NCBI GenBank assembly: GCA_023954375.1
Contig: JAMLIC010000067.1
Span: forward strand, 1-42,165
Direction of reading: 5' to 3'
Length of the DNA: 42,165 nt
From: Planctomycetota bacterium
GTDB taxonomy: Bacteria > Planctomycetota > J058
Under the pieces are notes generated by a model. It did not search any database. It was not told where the DNA came from and saw nothing but the letters and a program-made list of their open reading frames with translations. Both the position numbers and the translations under genes were made by a program. Within the stretch, counting starts at the first letter, position 1, and each line of letters begins with the position of its first letter. Shown here piece after piece: positions 39,591 to 42,165 of this stretch.

Positions 39591-39655
39591 CGGCGCGACT
39601 CTACCAGCCACCTAAGTCGCCGTGTCCGAAGCACTCCCGGGCCGCTCCGGAATCC

Positions 39656-39682
39656 TGTCGATCGGGCCGGGCCTCGTCCGTC
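39656..39682 (+). promoter_or_regulatory. ECF42-type promoter
   Basis: TGTCGA (39656-39661), then 17 bp, then CGTC (39679-39682). I recall TGTCGA in the -35 region with a CGA/CGT-type -10 as the promoter of ECF42 sigma factors, which control neighbouring DGPF/YCII genes. It stands 22 bp ahead of the YCII-gene ATG, just before the GGAGGAG ribosome-binding site, and would produce a very short leader. It suggests autoregulation of the three-gene operon. Confidence 0.65.
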
Positions 39683-39703
39683 ATGGTGCCGGAGGAGACA
39701 CCC

Positions 39704-40060
39704 ATGCCCCGCTACATGCTGCTGTTGCACGAGTCGACGACGCTGAACGAGGACCTCGGCCCCGAGGAGATCCAGGCCATCATCGCCCGCTACGTGGCCT
39801 GGTCCGACGCCCTGCGCGCGCAGGGCAAGCTGCTCGGCGGCGAGAAGCTCAAGGACCAGGGCGGCCGCGTCCTGCGCCGGAGGGGCGACGAGGTCGTCGT
39901 GCGCGACGGCCCCTACGCCGAGGCCAAGGAGCTGATCGGCGGCTACTTCCTGCTCGAGGCCACGGACGAGGCCGAGGCGGCCGCGCTGGCGCGCACCTGC
40001 CCGCACCTCGACCTCGGCGGGACGGTCGAGGTGCGCGAGATCGAGGAGGTGAACCAGTGA
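39704..40060 (+). CDS. YCII/DGPF-domain protein
   Basis: Predicted 118-residue protein of the YCII-related (DGPF) family. Motifs are PRYMLLLHESTTLNEDLGPE, LRAQGKLLGGEKLKDQGG, and the signature RDGPYAEAKELIGGYFLLEA. The fold is a ferredoxin-like dimer; the biochemical function is unknown. ATG at 39704 with GGAGGAG six bases upstream fixes the start. Such genes are the typical partner of ECF42 sigma factors, one of which lies two genes downstream, and a matching promoter lies just ahead. Confidence 0.9.
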   Translation: MPRYMLLLHESTTLNEDLGPEEIQAIIARYVAWSDALRAQGKLLGGEKLKDQGGRVLRRRGDEVVVRDGPYAEAKELIGGYFLLEATDEAEAAALARTCPHLDLGGTVEVREIEEVNQ

Positions 40061-40779
40061 GCCGCCGGTGGCTGTGGCTCCTGCCGCTCGTCGCCGCCCT
40101 CGCCCGGGCCGGCGAGCCGGCCGGCCTGCGCGAGGGGCCGGTCGTCGACGTGCGCGGGACCCCCGTGCGGGTCCACCTGTGGGCGCTGCCCGGCGACGCG
40201 GGCGACCTGGAGCTCGTGCAGGTCGAGCCGGGCCTGTTCATCGGTCGACACGAGGTCACGCGCCGGGCCTACGCGGCCTTCTGCCGGGCCACCGGCCGCG
40301 AGATGCCGCCCGGCGAGGCCGACGACCACCCGGTCGCCGACGTGACCTGGGAGGAGGCCCGCGCCTTCTGCGCCTGGGCCGGCCTGGCCCTGCCGCGCGA
40401 GGCGGAGTGGGAGCGCGCGGCGCGCGGCCCGGCGCCGCGCCGCTTCCCCTGGGGCGACGAGCCGGGCGAGGGGCTCGGCAACTTCTGCGACGCGGACTGC
40501 CCCGAGGACTTCGAGTGGAAGGAGGCGGACGTCCGCGACGGGTTCGCCTACACGGCGCCCGTGGGCAGCTTCCCCGCCGGCGCGGCGCCCTGCGGCGCGC
40601 TCGACATGGCCGGCAACGTGTGGGAGTGGTGCGAGGACGAGGTCGGGCGCGGCGCGCGCGCGGCGCGCGGCGGCGGGTGGTGCAGCCCGCGCGTCACGGG
40701 GCAGGTGACCTTCCGCCACGCCTTCTCGCCGGGCGCCCGCTGGGCCGGGCTCGGCTTCCGGCCGGTCAAGCGCGCGTGA
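40057..40779 (+). CDS. Secreted SUMF1-like (FGE-sulfatase superfamily) protein
   Basis: Predicted 240-residue exported protein. A signal peptide (RRWLWLLPLVAALARAG) precedes a SUMF1-type domain: LFIGRHEVTRRAYAAFCRAT, HPVADVTWEEARAFCAWAGL, LPREAEWERAARG, FPWGDEPGEGLGNFCDADC, LDMAGNVWEWCEDEV, RGGGWCSPR and the end GLGFRPVKRA. The cysteine pair that makes formylglycine in true FGE is missing, so it is more likely a structural or binding member. GTG at 40057 overlaps the YCII stop, and the sigma gene start overlaps its stop (both GTGA). Seeing it between YCII and an ECF42 sigma is unusual. Confidence 0.85.
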   Translation: MSRRWLWLLPLVAALARAGEPAGLREGPVVDVRGTPVRVHLWALPGDAGDLELVQVEPGLFIGRHEVTRRAYAAFCRATGREMPPGEADDHPVADVTWEEARAFCAWAGLALPREAEWERAARGPAPRRFPWGDEPGEGLGNFCDADCPEDFEWKEADVRDGFAYTAPVGSFPAGAAPCGALDMAGNVWEWCEDEVGRGARAARGGGWCSPRVTGQVTFRHAFSPGARWAGLGFRPVKRA

Positions 40780-42017
40780 GCGACGTCCCGGGGCTCGTCG
40801 ACCACCTGTTCCGCCGCGAGGCCGGCCGCCTCGTGGCGGCGCTCACGCGCGCGCTGGGCCCCGAGCACCTCGACCTGGCCGAGGACGTCGTCCACGAGGC
40901 CATGCTCGCCGCCCTGCGCACGTGGCCCGTGCGCGGGCTCCCCGACGACCCGGTCGCCTGGCTCGCGCGCGCCGCGAGGAACCGGGCGCTGGACCAGGTG
41001 CGCCACCGGGCGATGACCGAGCGCACGGCCGAGGCGGTCGCCCGGCGACTCGCGCCGCGCGACGACCCCGCCGCGGACGACGGCCCGCCCGACGACGTCC
41101 TGCGCATGCTCTTCATGGGCTGCCACCCGGCCCTGCCGCGCGAGGGCCGGCTGGCGCTGACGCTCAAGGCGGTCGCCGGCCTCGGCGTGGGCGAGATCGC
41201 CCGCGCCTTCCTGCTCACGCCCGACGCCGTCGCCCAGCGCCTCGTGCGCACGAAGCGCCTCGTGCGCGAGCTGGGCCTCGCCTTCGAGCTGCCGCCCGCG
41301 GCCGAGCTGCCGGCGCGCCTCGACGCCGTGCTCGAGGTGCTCTACGCGCTGTTCAACGAGGGCCACGTGGCCCACGCCGGCGAGGACCTCGTCCGGCCGG
41401 ACCTGTGCGACGACGCCCTGCGCCTCGCCGGGCTGCTCACGGCGCTGCCCGCGACCGACCGCCCCGAGGTCCACGCGGCGCTCGCGCTCATGCACCTCGT
41501 GCGCGCCCGCCAGCCCGCGCGCACGGGCCCCGCGGGCGAGCTCGTGCCGCTGGCCGAGCAGGACCGGGCCCGCTGGGACCGAAACCACCTCGCGCGGGGC
41601 CTCCGCCACCTCGCGCGGAGCGCGGCGGGCGACGTCCTCACCCGCTACCACCTCGAGGCCGAGATCGCCGCCTGCCACGCCACGGCGCCGTCCGACGCCG
41701 CGACCGACTGGCCGCGCGTGCTCGACCGCTACGACGCCCTGCTGGCGCTCGCGCCCTCGCCCGTCGTGGCGCTCAACCGCGCCGTGGCCCTGTCGCGCGT
41801 GCGCGGGCCGGCGGCGGCGATCGCCGAGGTCGAGCGCCTGCGCGCGGACCCGGCGCTGGCCCGCTACCACCTCCTGCCGGCGACGCTCGGCGCGCTGTGG
41901 GACCAGGCCGGACGCCCCGACCGCGCCGCGCCCCTGTACGACGAGGCGCTGGCGCTCCCCTGCACGGCGCCCGAGCGGCGCCTGCTCGAGGCGCGCCTGG
42001 CCGCGAGCGGCGGTTGA
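40776..42017 (+). CDS. ECF42-type RNA polymerase sigma factor with C-terminal extension
   Basis: Predicted 413-residue ECF sigma factor. Region 2 is at about 10-75 (AEDVVHEAMLAALRTWP, VAWLARAARNRALDQVRH), region 4 at about 125-170 (LALTLKAVAGLGVGEIARAF, DAVAQRLVRTKRLVRE). Then comes the long DUF6596/TPR-like extension of the ECF42 group: VLYALFNEGHVAH, GLLTALPATDRPEVHAALAL, DRYDALLALAPSPVVALNRA. No anti-sigma factor gene is adjacent; in this group the extension itself is thought to be needed for activity. GTG at 40776 overlaps the SUMF1-like stop. It probably drives the promoter at 39656. Confidence 0.92.
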   Translation: MSDVPGLVDHLFRREAGRLVAALTRALGPEHLDLAEDVVHEAMLAALRTWPVRGLPDDPVAWLARAARNRALDQVRHRAMTERTAEAVARRLAPRDDPAADDGPPDDVLRMLFMGCHPALPREGRLALTLKAVAGLGVGEIARAFLLTPDAVAQRLVRTKRLVRELGLAFELPPAAELPARLDAVLEVLYALFNEGHVAHAGEDLVRPDLCDDALRLAGLLTALPATDRPEVHAALALMHLVRARQPARTGPAGELVPLAEQDRARWDRNHLARGLRHLARSAAGDVLTRYHLEAEIAACHATAPSDAATDWPRVLDRYDALLALAPSPVVALNRAVALSRVRGPAAAIAEVERLRADPALARYHLLPATLGALWDQAGRPDRAAPLYDEALALPCTAPERRLLEARLAASGG

Positions 42018-42130
42018 CGGTGCGCGCCGTCCTCGGTTCGGGACCTCGCAGTCCCGCCTGCATGGCCAAGGGAGGAGCGCAGCGACGTCGATCCCACCTG
42101 CCAAGGCTCGTCCTCCCGTCCGCCCAGACG
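42018..42130. other. Spacer after the sigma gene
   Basis: About 113 bp after the last stop codon with no coding signal. It holds a small hairpin-forming stretch near 42040-42055 (GGGACCTCGCAGTCCC) that could end the ECF42 operon transcript. No other structure is seen. Confidence 0.35.
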
Positions 42131-42165
42131 GCCGAGCCTCCTCCGAACACACCTCACCGCGCCTC
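42131..42165. repeat. Partial copy of the structured dispersed repeat (window end)
   Basis: The bases GCCTCCTCCGAACACACCTC and the following ACCGCGCCTC match the start of the copies at 7031 and 12896. This is the plus-strand left end of a further copy that continues past the window. Here too the copy would lie in an intergenic space. Confidence 0.65.

Noticed and set aside
40057..40779. True formylglycine-generating enzyme
   Set aside because: The paired active-site cysteines near the C-terminus are not present; only the general SUMF1 fold motifs are.
1..42165. CRISPR array, prophage, integrase, transposase or restriction system
   Set aside because: No regular spaced repeats, phage structural genes or recombinase motifs were found in the window.

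Overview
The window is very GC-rich DNA (about three quarters G+C by eye), with mostly GTG/ATG starts and very tight gene packing. The gene content points to a member of the Planctomycetota or a close relative. The pointers are an FG-GAP repeat protein, Ser/Thr kinases with propeller-like C-termini, secreted proteins of unknown function, a DeoC/RpiB microcompartment locus with three BMC-P shell genes, and a rhomboid with a conserved C-terminal tail. This is an inference from gene families; no rRNA gene is present to confirm it. Most genes lie on the minus strand in long runs. Neighbours often share a 4-nt GTGA or ATGA stop/start overlap, which suggests translational coupling.

Layout. 54-3154 (-): M3 metallopeptidase followed by a serpin. 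3189-3250: strong palindromes. 3269-4216 (-): a secreted FG-GAP protein interrupted by one in-frame TGA that is followed by a bacterial SECIS-like hairpin, so a candidate selenoprotein. 4269-6941 (-): DUF697/SHOCT membrane protein, a RING/PHD-like zinc-finger membrane protein, and a badly frameshifted secreted coiled-coil gene. 7028-9441 (-): a structured dispersed repeat, a secreted unknown, and an HMGL-family (2-isopropylmalate synthase-like) enzyme. 9509-12745 (-): a large secreted unknown and a NYN-domain (YacP-like) protein. 12898-13084: a second copy of the repeat. 13085-18774 (-): an envelope lipoprotein operon of two CsgG-family proteins, a COG3014-like lipoprotein, YcfL and LpoB. 19068-23270: an STN-domain protein (+), a rhomboid (-) and two coupled secreted unknowns (+).

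23274-27769 (-) is the most notable metabolic locus. The order is BMC-P shell protein, RpiB with an encapsulation-peptide/EutQ-like N-terminus, BMC-P, BMC-P, DeoC with a four-cysteine N-terminal extension, a membrane protein, a uridine-phosphorylase-like nucleoside phosphorylase, and an acylphosphatase. This fits a sugar-phosphate-utilising (SPU-type) bacterial microcompartment fed from nucleosides. A phosphorylase would release (deoxy)ribose-1-phosphate, and RpiB and DeoC would handle the 5-phosphates. No hexameric or trimeric shell protein and no aldehyde dehydrogenase is in the window, so it would be a satellite locus or an incomplete one.

27881-36934 (-): a C92/YiiX-like papain-fold protein, FolC, then three tandem paralogous Ser/Thr kinases with diverged propeller-like C-termini; the first kinase gene of the three is frameshifted. 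37025-37098 (+): tRNA-Arg(UCU). 37238-39590 (-): a sirtuin and a CrtI/RetSat-like FAD oxidoreductase. 39656-42017 (+): an ECF42-type regulatory module (YCII/DGPF protein, secreted SUMF1-like protein, ECF sigma factor with long C-terminal extension) preceded by a matching ECF promoter. The window begins and ends inside further copies of the structured repeat.
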